Assembly: GCF_003076455.1 (NCBI RefSeq)
Contig: NZ_CP020918.1
Span: 1,550,001-1,614,000, forward strand
DNA: 64,000 nt
Source of the DNA: Flavobacterium faecale
GTDB taxonomy: Bacteria > Bacteroidota > Bacteroidia > Flavobacteriales > Flavobacteriaceae
Reading direction: 5' to 3'
The translations under genes were made by a program, and so were the position numbers. Below the pieces are notes generated by a model. That model saw nothing but the letters and a program-made list of their open reading frames with translations, ran no database searches and was not told the DNA's origin. Positions 51,167-60,955 of this stretch are shown in pieces (the first letter of the stretch is position 1; each line of letters begins with the position of its first letter).

Positions 51167-52216
51167 ATGAAATTATCACATTTTCAATTTGATTTGCCAA
51201 AAGAACTTCTAGCTGAATTTCCATCAGAGAACAGAGACGAAGCTCGTTTAATGGTTATTGATCGTAAAAAACAAACAATAGAACACAAAATGTTCAAAGA
51301 TGTTATCGATTATTTTGATGATGGCGATGTTATGATTCTAAATAATACTAAAGTTTTTCCGGCTCGTTTATACGGGAACAAAGAAAAAACGGGTGCTAGA
51401 ATCGAGGTTTTCTTGCTTCGTGAATTAAATGCAGAACAACGTCTTTGGGATGTATTAGTAGATCCAGCTCGTAAAATACGTATTGGTAACAAATTATACT
51501 TTGGTGATGATGATTCATTAGTTGCTGAGGTAATAGACAATACAACTTCACGTGGTAGAACATTACGTTTTCTTTACGATGGTTCTTACGAAGAATTTAG
51601 AAGTAAATTGACAGAACTTGGAGAAACTCCAATTCCTAAATATATTAATAGAGATGTAACTCCAGAGGATGCAGATCGTTACCAAACTATTTATGCAAAA
51701 GAAGAAGGTGCTGTAGCGGCGCCAACTGCAGGATTGCACTTCTCTAAGCATTTATTAAAGAGATTAGAAATCAAAGGAATTAAATTTGCCGAGGTAACTT
51801 TACACGTTGGTTTAGGAACTTTCAATCCAGTTGAGGTGGAAGATTTATCAAAACACAAAATGGATTCTGAGGAATTAAAAATTAATCAAGAAGCGTGTGA
51901 TATCGTTAATGATGCTAAGGTGAAAAAGAAACGTATCTGTGCTGTTGGTACAACATCAATGCGTGCTATCGAAAGTGCCGTTTCTTCTCAAGCAACATTA
52001 AATCCTTTTGACGGATGGACTAATAAATTTATTTTTCCTCCTCATGAATTTAGTATTGCGACTTGTATGATCACCAATTTTCATACTCCAAAGTCGACTT
52101 TATTGATGATGATTTCAGCTTTCTGCGGGCATGACTTGATGCGTCTAGCGTATGACGAAGCAATCAAAGAAGAATATAAGTTTTATTCTTACGGAGATGC
52201 GATGTTAATCATCTAA
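51167..52216 (+). CDS. queA: S-adenosylmethionine:tRNA ribosyltransferase-isomerase
   Basis: A 349-residue Que[19 protein letters not shown] start, [36 protein letters not shown] and [10 protein letters not shown], then the FIFPPHEF and [16 protein letters not shown] end. It moves the ribosyl group of SAM onto preQ1 in tRNA to form epoxyqueuosine. QueE of the same pathway is at 60956. Own promoter, and followed by a perfect terminator. Confidence 0.95.
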   Translation: MKLSHFQFDLPKELLAEFPSENRDEARLMVIDRKKQTIEHKMFKDVIDYFDDGDVMILNNTKVFPARLYGNKEKTGARIEVFLLRELNAEQRLWDVLVDPARKIRIGNKLYFGDDDSLVAEVIDNTTSRGRTLRFLYDGSYEEFRSKLTELGETPIPKYINRDVTPEDADRYQTIYAKEEGAVAAPTAGLHFSKHLLKRLEIKGIKFAEVTLHVGLGTFNPVEVEDLSKHKMDSEELKINQEACDIVNDAKVKKKRICAVGTTSMRAIESAVSSQATLNPFDGWTNKFIFPPHEFSIATCMITNFHTPKSTLLMMISAFCGHDLMRLAYDEAIKEEYKFYSYGDAMLII

Positions 52217-52242
52217 ACTTTATAGAAAAAATACAATCATAA

Positions 52243-52274
52243 AAAAATCTCGTCAGCAATGACGAGATTTTTTT
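52243..52274 (+). terminator. Terminator of queA
   Basis: AAAAATCTCGTC, AGCAAT loop, GACGAGATTTTT: 12-bp stem with a T run. Confidence 0.9.
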
Positions 52275-52280
52275 GTTTTA

Positions 52281-52409
52281 TTATTTAACATCAAGATATT
52301 GGTCGTGACCATCCTTAATGGCAAATTTTTGGTTCGCTGGGTTAGCTTAACTTTTTTAGTCGACAACTAGTTCTGCTATTGCTTTATTTGCTCCCACGCT
52401 TTCCTTGGT
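52281..52409 (-). pseudogene. C-terminal gene remnant, unknown family
   Basis: On the minus strand two short, protein-like stretches lie in adjacent frames: TKESVGANKAIAELVVD then a stop, and shortly after ANPANQKFAIKDGHDQYLDVK before a stop at 52281. Together they look like the frame-shifted end of a lost gene. I cannot name the family. Confidence 0.3.
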
Positions 52410-52509
52410 TATATCTCACGCAAAATAGTTGCTGTTAATTACTTTTTTTTCAATTGAATAGATTTTTGGTTTACGAAAAGCTAAGCAAAATAAACTTTTA
52501 TTACGATTC

Positions 52510-52872
52510 TTATTCTTCTCTGTGAACTTTTGTAAAATCAAAAGCAGGTTTGCAGATGGCAATATATTCACATTCTTCATCAAACGGATTGGAATACTGT
52601 ACACGAGTATTTTTAAATATTTGAATCGATTGTCCAGCTTCCAATAGTATTGTTTCGCCGTCAATAATAAATTGTTTTTTACCTTTTATGATATAAGTGT
52701 ATTCGTCAAATTCTGGAGTTTGAAAAGGTTCACTCCATTTAGGAGGAGCTACCATATGAGCAATAGATACCTCAGGATTACCAGTAGATGCCATTCCATG
52801 ATGTTCCTCTATTAACTTACCGTCAGTAGTTGGTACAATAAAAGGTGCGTTTTGTAATATGTATTTTATCAT
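52510..52872 (-). CDS. Small cupin-domain protein
   Basis: A 120-residue single-domain cupin. The barrel strands include FDEYTYIIKGKKQFIIDGETILLEAGQSIQIFKN. The usual metal-binding His pair of motif 1 is mostly absent (EYTYIIKG), and His28 and His40 precede it. Such proteins bind small metabolites or act in sugar or ring-cleavage chemistry, and nothing in the context fixes a role. It lies 148 bases from the HerA-like gene on the same strand. Confidence 0.75.
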   Translation of the reverse strand: MIKYILQNAPFIVPTTDGKLIEEHHGMASTGNPEVSIAHMVAPPKWSEPFQTPEFDEYTYIIKGKKQFIIDGETILLEAGQSIQIFKNTRVQYSNPFDEECEYIAICKPAFDFTKVHREE

Positions 52873-53019
52873 TGTATTTTAATTAAATGTAGTTCAAATG
52901 CTTTATATAAAAATTGGTCATCCAAATTTTTATACAACTGTTAAACTTATTCTATAGAAAGCGTTATATTTTCTAAGCCTATATTTCGAATAGTCAAATT
53001 TTAGTCGAAAATACTAACG

Positions 53020-54552
53020 TTATTTTTTCATTATTTTGGTAAGTACTCCAAAAAAACCTCTTATAAATGTAGCGCTAGTCAAAACCTTAAGTACCGATTT
53101 ACCAACTACCTCGGTTGTACTTGGTCCTTTGGCCCTTTCTTTTTTAGCCACTTTGACTTCCTCTTTGGCAGCCTCAACTTTGGCAGCTTCATGTTCAATT
53201 TCAGTGATTTTTTTATTTAGCATCTCATAAGCACTTTCGCGGTCAATAAGTTCGCTATATTTTTTTACAAGTTTAGATTTGTTATTGATTTCTTGAATTT
53301 CGGTTTCAGTCAAAATGTCCATTCTACTCATAGGTGCGCGTAGCATCGTGGCAACAAGTGGAGTTGGAATACCTTTTTCGTTCAGGGCAGTTACGAGAGC
53401 TTCTCCAATTCCAAGACTGGTCAGCACTTCACTCGTTTCATAAAATTCTGAAATAGGGTAGTTGTCTGCTGTTTGTTTGATGGCCTTACGATCATTAGCT
53501 GTGAAAGCTCTTAGTGCATGTTGAATTTTTAATCCAAGTTGTGCCAAAATACCACTAGGCACATCCATTGGATTTTGGGTGATAAAATAAATTCCAATTC
53601 CTTTTGAACGTATAAGTTTTACAATCGTTTCTATTTGATCAAGCAAAGCTTTGCTTGCCTCTTTGAAAATTAAATGTGCTTCATCAATAAAAATAATTAA
53701 TTCAGGGCGACCAGAGTCTCCTTGTTCTGGCATTTGTTGATAGATCTCAGCCAACAGACTAAGCATAAAAGTAGAAAAAAGTTTTGGTTTATCCTGAATG
53801 TCGGTCAAACGCATAATGTTGACATATCCTTTTCCAGTTTCATCAATTCGCATTAAATCATCAATTTCAAACGACTTTTCACCAAAGAAGAGTTCTGCTC
53901 CTTGCTGCTCCAATTCAATTATCTTGCGTAAGATTGTTCCAGTCGTAGAGGTAGATATTTTTCCGTAGTGCTCTGATATTTCTTCTTTTCCTTCTTCTGT
54001 AATATAATTTATGACCTTCTTAATGTCTTTTAAATCGAGTAGAGGCATCTTATTATCGTCGCAATACTTAAATATAATAGAGATAACACCAGATTGTGTG
54101 TCATTTAGGTCTAATATTCTTGAAAATAGAACGGGACCAAACTCAGATACAGTTGCGCGTAGACGTACGCCATTTTGCTCCGACAATGTCAATAGTTCTA
54201 CTGGAAATTTAGAAATAGAATAGGGAAGATTAATTTTAGCATGACGATCCGTAATAAAACTCTTTTCTTCGCCTTCTTTTGCTATACCACTAAAATCTCC
54301 TTTGATATCCATCATCAAAACCGGAATTCCAGCCAGTGATAATTGTTCAGATAGAACCTGGATGGTTTTCGTTTTTCCTGTACCAGTTGCTCCTGCTATT
54401 AAACCATGACGATTTAGAGTCTTTAGCGGAATTTTGACATGTGTATCAGCGATTGGCTCATTGTCGAGGATTCCTCCTCCTATAATTATGCTGTCTCCTT
54501 TACAAAAATAACCTTCGTTTATTTGTTTAGAGAAGCTCTCGATCTTATTCAT
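53020..54552 (-). CDS. HerA-like ATPase (DUF853 family)
   Basis: A 510-residue FtsK/HerA-superfamily ATPase: Walker A GATGTGKTKT (Gly54 to Thr61) and Walker B ELIIFIDEAHLIF near residue 290, followed by YFITQNPMDVPSGILAQLG. The C-terminal 90 residues are a Lys/Glu/Ala-rich helix (likely coiled coil) ending in VLTSATFIRGFFGVLTKIMKK. DUF853 proteins are cytoplasmic, widespread and of unclear role. No NurA-type nuclease or defence gene lies beside it, so a DNA-end-processing role is not supported by context. Confidence 0.88.
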   Translation of the reverse strand: MNKIESFSKQINEGYFCKGDSIIIGGGILDNEPIADTHVKIPLKTLNRHGLIAGATGTGKTKTIQVLSEQLSLAGIPVLMMDIKGDFSGIAKEGEEKSFITDRHAKINLPYSISKFPVELLTLSEQNGVRLRATVSEFGPVLFSRILDLNDTQSGVISIIFKYCDDNKMPLLDLKDIKKVINYITEEGKEEISEHYGKISTSTTGTILRKIIELEQQGAELFFGEKSFEIDDLMRIDETGKGYVNIMRLTDIQDKPKLFSTFMLSLLAEIYQQMPEQGDSGRPELIIFIDEAHLIFKEASKALLDQIETIVKLIRSKGIGIYFITQNPMDVPSGILAQLGLKIQHALRAFTANDRKAIKQTADNYPISEFYETSEVLTSLGIGEALVTALNEKGIPTPLVATMLRAPMSRMDILTETEIQEINNKSKLVKKYSELIDRESAYEMLNKKITEIEHEAAKVEAAKEEVKVAKKERAKGPSTTEVVGKSVLKVLTSATFIRGFFGVLTKIMKK

Positions 54553-54856
54553 AACGTTAATTTAATTTAGATTTAATGCAGGGTCATGCGTTTTTAAAAA
54601 TAGTCAATTTTAATGTTTAATGCAATTTTATTTGTTTTTTATTGTTAATAATAAATAGATGGGGTTAAAAAGACTGTTAAGTATTTTTTATCAAATTCTC
54701 GTATAAATGAATAAAATCATGATAGAAGTTTTAAAATTAGCTTTATTACTTGCGAATATTCGGGTTTAACCAGTAAAAACTAAGAGAACTGTTTTTTTAA
54801 CACTATGAAAAAAGTGAATTAAGTAAAAAAAAATTTTTTTATTTCGCTGAAACGTA
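54553..54856. other. AT-rich divergent spacer
   Basis: The stretch between the HerA-like gene and the exbB transcript is very AT-rich, with long A and T runs (for example 54800-54842). No gene, strong hairpin or repeat was found. Confidence 0.4.
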
Positions 54857-54864
54857 TAAATTTG
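54857..54864 (+). promoter_or_regulatory. -7 box TAAATTTG for the exbB-tonB run
   Basis: TAAATTTG fits TAnnTTTG and lies 61 bases before the exbB ATG. The region upstream is A/T tract rather than a clear TTG. Confidence 0.45.
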
Positions 54865-54924
54865 CTTCACGACAAGTTAATTACAACTAAAATAAATTAT
54901 TTAAAAACATTAAAATTAAAAAAA

Positions 54925-55749
54925 ATGGCAAACGTTCAAGTTAAAAAGGAAAGCACTTCAAATGGAGGAGGAATGGTTTCAGGATTGATTATCGCAGCAT
55001 GTATTTGTGTAGGTATCATGATCTGGAAATTTGTAATGGGAGATGCTTCCAATTTTGAAGGTGGAAACGTGGAAACAGGTCACCCTTTAAACACTTTAGG
55101 TCAAGTGTATCACGGTGGTGCAATTGTACCAGTATTATTAGGAATGTTATTAATGGTTCTTGTTTTTTCTATCGAAAGATATTTTGTTATCTCAAAAGCA
55201 GCTGGTAAAACTAAACTAGACACTTTTATGACAAAAATTCAAGCAAGTATCAAAGCAGGAGAAATTGACGAAGCTATTGCTTCATGTGACAAACAACAAG
55301 GTTCTGTTGCAAATGCAATTAAATCTGCGCTTGTAAAATACCAAGCAGTTAAAAAAGAAGGATTCAACAGTGAAGAAGCTGCTGAGACTATTCACAAAGA
55401 AATCGAAGAAGCAACTTCTCTTGAAATGCCAATGTTACAAAAGAACATGACTATCATCTCTTCTTTAGTATCTTTAGGTACTCTTATCGGATTGTTAGGA
55501 ACAGTATCGGGTATGATTAAAGCGTTTGGTGCATTAGCATCTGCAGGAACTCCTGACCAAGCTGCACTTGCAAGTGGTATTTCTGAGGCACTTATTAATA
55601 CTGCAACTGGTATTGGTACTTCTGCTGTAGCAATTATCTCTTACAACTTCTTTACATCTAAAATTGATGATTTAACTTACTCTATTGATGAGGCAGCAGT
55701 GTCTATCGTGAACTCTTACAGAAGATTCAGAGGAAGTTTGAAGCAATAA
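54925..55749 (+). CDS. exbB: ExbB/TolQ-type proton channel subunit
   Basis: A 274-residue MotA/TolQ/ExbB protein started at the ATG at 54925 (MANVQVKKES). The longer frame begins with leader-like sequence and is rejected. Three membrane helices: about residues 20-40, 70-95 (VLLGMLLMVLVFSIERYFV) and a C-terminal pair around SLVSLGTLIGLLGTVSGMIKAF and ALINTATGIGTSAVAIISYNFF. With ExbD it uses the proton gradient to energise TonB. First gene of exbB-exbD-exbD-tonB-76aa-pstS-TPR. Confidence 0.9.
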   Translation: MANVQVKKESTSNGGGMVSGLIIAACICVGIMIWKFVMGDASNFEGGNVETGHPLNTLGQVYHGGAIVPVLLGMLLMVLVFSIERYFVISKAAGKTKLDTFMTKIQASIKAGEIDEAIASCDKQQGSVANAIKSALVKYQAVKKEGFNSEEAAETIHKEIEEATSLEMPMLQKNMTIISSLVSLGTLIGLLGTVSGMIKAFGALASAGTPDQAALASGISEALINTATGIGTSAVAIISYNFFTSKIDDLTYSIDEAAVSIVNSYRRFRGSLKQ

Positions 55750-55785
55750 TAATTTGATATTTATATCAAATAAAAAACAAAAAGA

Positions 55786-56397
55786 ATGGCTAAAATAAAA
55801 ATAAAGAAAAATGCTGGGTCAACTGATATGACCGCAATGTGTGATGTAGCGTTTCTATTGCTTACCTTCTTTGTAATGACTTCAACTGCTAAAATTCCTG
55901 AAGCTCTACCTGTAGATACACCTTCTTCAACTGTTCAGACAAAATTGCCTGACTCAGATTTAGCTACGCTAACAGTAGGTGATGGAAAAGTATTCTTTGA
56001 CTTAAAAGGAAAAGAAGTAAGAGTAAGAACATTAGAACTGATGGCTGAAAAGTATGGTGTTGAGTTTACTGATGCTGATAAAAATACATTCTCAAGAATG
56101 GATGATTTTGGTGTTGGAATCGCAAATCTTAAGCAAATCATTGAAATGAAAGCATCTGACAGGAATAAAGCTGGTCAAACAGGTATTCCTTTGGATTCGT
56201 TGGACAATCAATTGAAAGAATGGGTTTATAATGCTCGTATTGCCAATATAGAGGTCAACGATAAAGAATTGCAAATCGCAATTAAAGGAGATGCAAAAGA
56301 AGAGTACAATGTAATTAGAAAAGTACTTGACTTATTGCAAGATCAAAAAATCAATAGCTTTAGTTTAGTTACTGGTTTGAGAGGTAAAGATTTTTAA
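55786..56397 (+). CDS. exbD: ExbD/TolR-type biopolymer transport protein (1)
   Basis: A 203-residue ExbD: a short cytoplasmic start, then DMTAMCDVAFLLLTFFVMTST, where the Asp of CDVAFLLLTFF is the conserved proton-path residue in the single membrane helix. The periplasmic part is longer than in E. coli ExbD. First of two adjacent ExbD paralogs. Confidence 0.9.
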   Translation: MAKIKIKKNAGSTDMTAMCDVAFLLLTFFVMTSTAKIPEALPVDTPSSTVQTKLPDSDLATLTVGDGKVFFDLKGKEVRVRTLELMAEKYGVEFTDADKNTFSRMDDFGVGIANLKQIIEMKASDRNKAGQTGIPLDSLDNQLKEWVYNARIANIEVNDKELQIAIKGDAKEEYNVIRKVLDLLQDQKINSFSLVTGLRGKDF

Positions 56398-56416
56398 TTA
56401 AAAAACACACACTAAA

Positions 56417-56971
56417 ATGGCTGAATTAAATACCGGCGACGGTGGAGGCGGTAAAGGTGGAAAAGTAAGAAGTAAAAAGCAAAATTCAAAAGTAGATTTA
56501 ACTGCTATGGTGGATTTGGCCTTCTTATTGATCACATTCTTTATGTTGACTACCACGTTGTCAAAACCTCAATCGATGAGCTTGGGGTTGCCAGATAAAA
56601 ATGAAGACGATAAGGAAGTAGATATCAAGGTGGACGAGAATAGAACGTTAACTGTCATGATGGGAGCTGATAATAAATTAGTTTTTTACATGGGATTGTT
56701 AAATACTCCAATCGCTGGTCCTAAAGATATTGCATACGGTAAAGATGGTATTCGTAAAGAGTTGTTAAAAAGAAAACAAGAGGTTCTTGCTTATTCAACT
56801 GCAAAAGGAAAACCAGATCAAGGAATGATTGTAATCATTAAACCTAGTAAAAAATCTAATTACAAAAATGTAATTGATATTCTAGATGAGATGGCTATTT
56901 CAAACGTACCTACTTATACGATCGTTAATGATTTTTCGCCTGAGGAAACAAAATTGTTAGAAGGAAAATAA
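56417..56971 (+). CDS. exbD: ExbD/TolR-type biopolymer transport protein (2)
   Basis: A 184-residue ExbD paralog with a Gly/Lys-rich start (GDGGGGKGGKVRSKKQ), then VDLTAMVDLAFLLITFFMLTT carrying the conserved Asp, and a periplasmic domain. It lies 19 bases after the first exbD, and the two may form heteromeric channels. Two exbD genes per cluster are common in Bacteroidota. Confidence 0.9.
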   Translation: MAELNTGDGGGGKGGKVRSKKQNSKVDLTAMVDLAFLLITFFMLTTTLSKPQSMSLGLPDKNEDDKEVDIKVDENRTLTVMMGADNKLVFYMGLLNTPIAGPKDIAYGKDGIRKELLKRKQEVLAYSTAKGKPDQGMIVIIKPSKKSNYKNVIDILDEMAISNVPTYTIVNDFSPEETKLLEGK

Positions 56972-57011
56972 GAGTGATCTTGTTTTCTTAATAACCTAAT
57001 AATTAAGAAAA

Positions 57012-57815
57012 ATGAAATTAGATATATTAAAAAACCATTGGATCGATATTGTTTTCGAAGGAAAAAATAAGAACTATGGTGCCTATATTTTAAGGAGAGA
57101 AAATAGAAAAACTACGGTAAAAGCACTTATCATTGGTTCTATTATCTTTACTTTAGCATTGAGTGCACCATTGATTTTAAGTATGATTCCTGAAGGTGAA
57201 GATGATGTAGTTTTAGATCAAAAGATCGTAGCTATAAAATTGCCACCGAAACCAAAAAAGGAGGAGATCAAAAAATTTACTCCACCACCTCCACCACCTC
57301 CACCAAAAGTGGATCAGGTAAAATTTGTTAAGCCAGTTGTGGCTAAAGCAGAAGAGGTAACTGAGGAGCCACCAAAAATTGTTGAAATCAAGGAGAAAAA
57401 ACTTGGAGCTTCAACTATTAAGGGGGATCCAGATGCAGTTTTATCTGTTGCCCCAGTAGGTAACGGACCAAAAACAAGTCAAGTTGTAGAAGAGGATACT
57501 CAAATTTATAACACTGCAGGTATTGAGGTAAAACCAGAATTTCCAGGTGGAATCGAAAAGTTTTACAAGTTTGTAGGTAATAACTATAGAGCTCCTGAAG
57601 AAGAAGGTCTTAAAGGGAAAGTATATGTTACTTTTGTTGTTGAAAAAGATGGTTCACTTACAGATATCAAAGTTTTGAGAGATATTGGTTTTGGAACTGG
57701 AAAAGAAGCAATCAGAGTATTGAATAAATCACCAAGATGGAATCCAGGTGTTCAAAATGGAAAACCAGTTAGGGTATTATATTCTTTGCCAATTACTATT
57801 CAATCAGCGGAGTAA
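57012..57815 (+). CDS. tonB: Energy transducer TonB
   Basis: A 267-residue TonB: one membrane helix at about residues 33-53 (VKALIIGSIIFTLALSAPLI), a proline run of eight or more (TPPPPPPPPKVD) within a Pro/Lys/Glu-rich linker, and a C-terminal TonB fold (PEFPGGIEKFYKFV, GKVYVTFVVEKDGSLTDIKVLRDIGFG, SPRWNPGVQNGKPVRV). It transmits energy to outer-membrane receptors. The long proline run should make its translation depend on EF-P. Confidence 0.93.
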   Translation: MKLDILKNHWIDIVFEGKNKNYGAYILRRENRKTTVKALIIGSIIFTLALSAPLILSMIPEGEDDVVLDQKIVAIKLPPKPKKEEIKKFTPPPPPPPPKVDQVKFVKPVVAKAEEVTEEPPKIVEIKEKKLGASTIKGDPDAVLSVAPVGNGPKTSQVVEEDTQIYNTAGIEVKPEFPGGIEKFYKFVGNNYRAPEEEGLKGKVYVTFVVEKDGSLTDIKVLRDIGFGTGKEAIRVLNKSPRWNPGVQNGKPVRVLYSLPITIQSAE

Positions 57816-58045
57816 TGTTGAATAAATTTTATGAAAATTTACAGAAGAAATCGCTCAAAGAGCGATTTCTTCTTTTTATAGGTATTTTGTTTTTTACACT
57901 CTACTTAGTTTTGGGATTATTTGTTATATTTATGAAAAATTTCCCAATTGATATGAGTATGAATTACAGAATAGCCTTTGGGGTATTATTGATTGGATAT
58001 GCATTTATACGATGTATTAGAATTATTAAAGACAATAAGGACTAA
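57815..58045 (+). CDS. Small membrane protein in the tonB operon
   Basis: A 76-residue protein with two membrane helices (about residues 18-40 and 49-66). Its ATG overlaps the tonB stop (TAATG), so it is translationally coupled. No family recognised. Conserved placement next to tonB would argue for a role with the energy-transducing complex, but that cannot be checked here. Confidence 0.7.
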   Translation: MLNKFYENLQKKSLKERFLLFIGILFFTLYLVLGLFVIFMKNFPIDMSMNYRIAFGVLLIGYAFIRCIRIIKDNKD

Positions 58046-58084
58046 ATCAAATTGCTATCATTTGATTTTAAATAATTTTGAAAT

Positions 58085-58978
58085 ATGAAGTTATCGTTAA
58101 GGTTTTCTATACTATTTGTGGTTTTGCTTACTAGTTTGTTTTTTTGCTGCAAAAAAGCATCTAGCAGTGATGAATCCATTTTAAAGGGTGGTACAACAAT
58201 CATTGTAGATGAGACATTACGACCAATTTTAGAAGACCAGATTGCAGTTTTTGAAAGTGACTATAAAGCGAAGATTGTATTAAACTCTAAGTCAGAAAAA
58301 GAAGCATCTAATGCTTTAATTAAGGACACGACAAGGATTATTGTTTTAGCTAGGGAGTTAAATGATGCTGAAATCAATTATTTCAAAAAAGTAAAAATCA
58401 AACCAAAGACAACAAAAATTGGTACAGATGCAATTGCATTTATTGCTAATAAAAAAGATAACGATACTTTAATTGATATGAAGGATGTTGTTAGCTTCAT
58501 GAAAGGAAGTACCACAACCAAAATAAAAGGATTGGTTTTTGATAATCCAAATTCGAGTACTGTACGGTACATGAATACTTTGGCAGGTTTGGAAAATAGT
58601 CCAGAAAAGGGTATCTTCTCCTTTAAAACAAATGAAGAAGTGGTTAAGTTTGTTGCTGAAAATGAAGGCATGATTGGAGTAGTTGGATTGAATTGGTTAT
58701 ATCAACCCACTCCAAATATTAGAAAGTACCTTGCTAACATTGATGTATTGAGCGTTCAAGGAATAGATAAAAATGGTTTTTTTGCACCTACACAAAATAA
58801 TATTGCTGAAGGTACTTATCCTTTGGCACGCGATTTGTTTATAATAAATTGTCAAGGTTTTAACGGACTTGGGATGGGTTTCGCGTCTTTTGTTGCTGGA
58901 GATGTTGGCCAAAGAATTATATTAAAATCGGGTTTGCTACCTGTTAGGGTTCCTGGTAGGAAATTATTAATCAAGTAA
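58085..58978 (+). CDS. PstS-like substrate-binding lipoprotein
   Basis: A 297-residue protein with a lipoprotein signal (LLTSLFFCCKK, Cys21 or Cys22) and a PBP-like phosphate-binding-protein fold: GGTTIIVDETLRPILEDQI, NPNSSTVRYMNTL, EGTYPLARDLFIINC. No pst transporter genes are nearby. In Bacteroidota such PstS-like proteins are often encoded beside ExbBD-TonB, so it may serve the TonB complex rather than phosphate uptake. That is inference. Confidence 0.85.
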   Translation: MKLSLRFSILFVVLLTSLFFCCKKASSSDESILKGGTTIIVDETLRPILEDQIAVFESDYKAKIVLNSKSEKEASNALIKDTTRIIVLARELNDAEINYFKKVKIKPKTTKIGTDAIAFIANKKDNDTLIDMKDVVSFMKGSTTTKIKGLVFDNPNSSTVRYMNTLAGLENSPEKGIFSFKTNEEVVKFVAENEGMIGVVGLNWLYQPTPNIRKYLANIDVLSVQGIDKNGFFAPTQNNIAEGTYPLARDLFIINCQGFNGLGMGFASFVAGDVGQRIILKSGLLPVRVPGRKLLIK

Positions 58979-58995
58979 TTGGTTAAATAAAATAA

Positions 58996-60690
58996 ATGAA
59001 AATGAATAAATTAATAAATGACAAAATGAAGAATTTTAAAGTTTTAAGTATGGCCTTTATGGCTTCAGTTTCTGTAATGCAAGCGCAAGATGTAAATGAA
59101 GCAAAAAAAGCGATTGATGCAGAACAGTATGATAAAGCAAAGCTAAATTTAAAATCTATCGTTAAATCTGACGACAGTAATGGAGAAGCCTTTTTTCTAT
59201 TAGGAAATGTATATCTTTTTCAAAATGTAGCTGACTCGGCTAAGATTTCGTATGATAAAGGTTTGAATGCAAAAAAAGATGGCTATCTGAATAATATTGG
59301 TCTTGGTCAGTTATTGCTTGATAAAGGTGATTTGGCTGGAGCAAATGCAAAATTTGAATTGGCTAAAAAAGAAATGAGACGTAAGGATTTTCAAGAGTAT
59401 GTGTACATAGCACGTGCTAATATGAATTCTACTAATCCAAACTATAAAAATGCTTTAGCAGTATTGGAGCTTGCAAAAGAAAAAAATGATCAAGAGCCTC
59501 AAGTTCAGTTAGCATTTGGTGATGCATTTTATGGTGATAAAAATCAAAATGAAGCTTACAGAGCATATCGTAATGCCTACCAAGGAGATAACACATTAAT
59601 TAGAGCAAAAATGCAATTAGGTGTTTTGCTTAAAGGTGCAAAAGCTTATACTGAAGCAGTAGCGGCTTACGATGATGTTATCGCTATTAATCCATCTTAT
59701 GGTCCAGTTTACCGTGAGTTAGCTGAAACTTATTACCTATGGGGAAGTAATCAACCAGCAAAATACGACGAGAACATCAAGAAAGCATTAGATTATTATG
59801 AGAAATACATGAGTATGACTGATTATTCATTAGCATCTCGTATGAGACATGCAGATTTCTTGATTTTGGCTAAAGATTACAAAGCTTTGGAAGTTGAAGC
59901 AAACAAAATGAAGCAATTGGATAAAGTGAATCCGAGAATCCTTAGATATTTAGGATATGCTGCTTACGAAAATGGAAATACAGATTCAGCTATCACTTCT
60001 TTGAATTCATTCATTAATGATTCTTCAAATAAGATTATTGCTCAGGATTATATGTACTTAGGTTTAGCTAAAGTTAAAAAAGCAACAAAGGCTGATGATT
60101 CATTAGACTTACCTGTATTTAACGAAGCAATTGGTTTTATTAAAAAAGCAGTTGACATGGAACCAACACTTACAAGTGAAATTGGTGATTTAGGTAAAAA
60201 ATTATACGAGCAAAAATTGTTTAAAGAAGCATCTGAAGTTTTTGAGATTGCTACTTCAAACAAAGAATCTAAAAATTACTTGTTAGATAATTTCTATTTA
60301 GGTAACTCTATCTATTTTGATAATACAAAATCAGGGGCTGTAAAAGATACTGTTGCTTTGCAAAAAGCAGATGTTGCTTTTGGTAATGTAATTCAAGCAT
60401 CTCCAGCAACACAAGATGTTTATGTGTATCGTGCAAGAACACAATCATTATTAGAAAATGATGAATTGATGATCAAGTACTACCAACAATATATTGATAT
60501 CGTTACTCAAAGAGGTCCTGAAGAGTTAGCTAAATCAACTGTAAAAGGAAAATTAGTAGAAGCTTACAATACAATGGCAGCAGGTTATGCGAACTCAGAT
60601 AAAGCAAAAGCTTTAGAGTATTTCAATAAAACTTTAGCTATTGATCCTGGAAACGCTTATGCAACGCAATCGATCAATTCATTGAAGTAA
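58996..60690 (+). CDS. Secreted tetratricopeptide-repeat protein
   Basis: A 564-residue protein with a signal peptide ending MQAQD. Start options are 58996, 59002 or 59026 (MKNFKVLSM), the last giving the most usual signal length. The mature part is a series of about ten TPR-like helical pairs, for example DKAKLNLKSIVKSDDSNGEAFFLLG and KALEYFNKTLAIDPGNAYA at the end. TPR arrays serve as protein-binding scaffolds. It follows the PstS-like gene by 17 bases in the exbB-tonB run, so it is probably a periplasmic partner of that system. Ends in a strong terminator. Confidence 0.88.
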   Translation: MKMNKLINDKMKNFKVLSMAFMASVSVMQAQDVNEAKKAIDAEQYDKAKLNLKSIVKSDDSNGEAFFLLGNVYLFQNVADSAKISYDKGLNAKKDGYLNNIGLGQLLLDKGDLAGANAKFELAKKEMRRKDFQEYVYIARANMNSTNPNYKNALAVLELAKEKNDQEPQVQLAFGDAFYGDKNQNEAYRAYRNAYQGDNTLIRAKMQLGVLLKGAKAYTEAVAAYDDVIAINPSYGPVYRELAETYYLWGSNQPAKYDENIKKALDYYEKYMSMTDYSLASRMRHADFLILAKDYKALEVEANKMKQLDKVNPRILRYLGYAAYENGNTDSAITSLNSFINDSSNKIIAQDYMYLGLAKVKKATKADDSLDLPVFNEAIGFIKKAVDMEPTLTSEIGDLGKKLYEQKLFKEASEVFEIATSNKESKNYLLDNFYLGNSIYFDNTKSGAVKDTVALQKADVAFGNVIQASPATQDVYVYRARTQSLLENDELMIKYYQQYIDIVTQRGPEELAKSTVKGKLVEAYNTMAAGYANSDKAKALEYFNKTLAIDPGNAYATQSINSLK

Positions 60691-60714
60691 TATTCAAAAT
60701 TTTATTTATAATCA

Positions 60715-60741
60715 AACCGGCAAGTAATTGCCGGTTTTTTT
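60715..60741 (+). terminator. Terminator of the exbB-tonB-TPR run
   Basis: AACCGGCAA, GTAA loop, TTGCCGGTT, T run: perfect 9-bp stem. Confidence 0.88.
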
Positions 60742-60929
60742 GTGGCTTATTATTATGTAGCAAACGAATTTAAATTGTAGTCCAAGATCTTTGGTATAGT
60801 GCAGATACAACATAAAAATGGTACAATGTATTTGGATTATATTTATTCGTGCCTGAAAATTAGAATAGGCGAAACAATATGTAATCGGTATCATTTACAA
60901 TCAAATGAGTGATGTTTATTTTTTATAGC

Positions 60930-60937
60930 TATCTTTG
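60930..60937 (+). promoter_or_regulatory. -7 box TATCTTTG for queE
   Basis: Perfect TAnnTTTG match 18 bases before the ATG at 60956. It overlaps a possible TTG start at 60935, which therefore cannot be the real start. Confidence 0.6.
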
Positions 60938-60955
60938 TACCCTCAAAATTTTAGA

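Noticed and set aside
53020..54552. HerA-like ATPase as part of a defence system
   Set aside because: Neighbours are a cupin and the exbB run. No NurA, Sir2 or other partner gene is present, and the DUF853 type is widespread.
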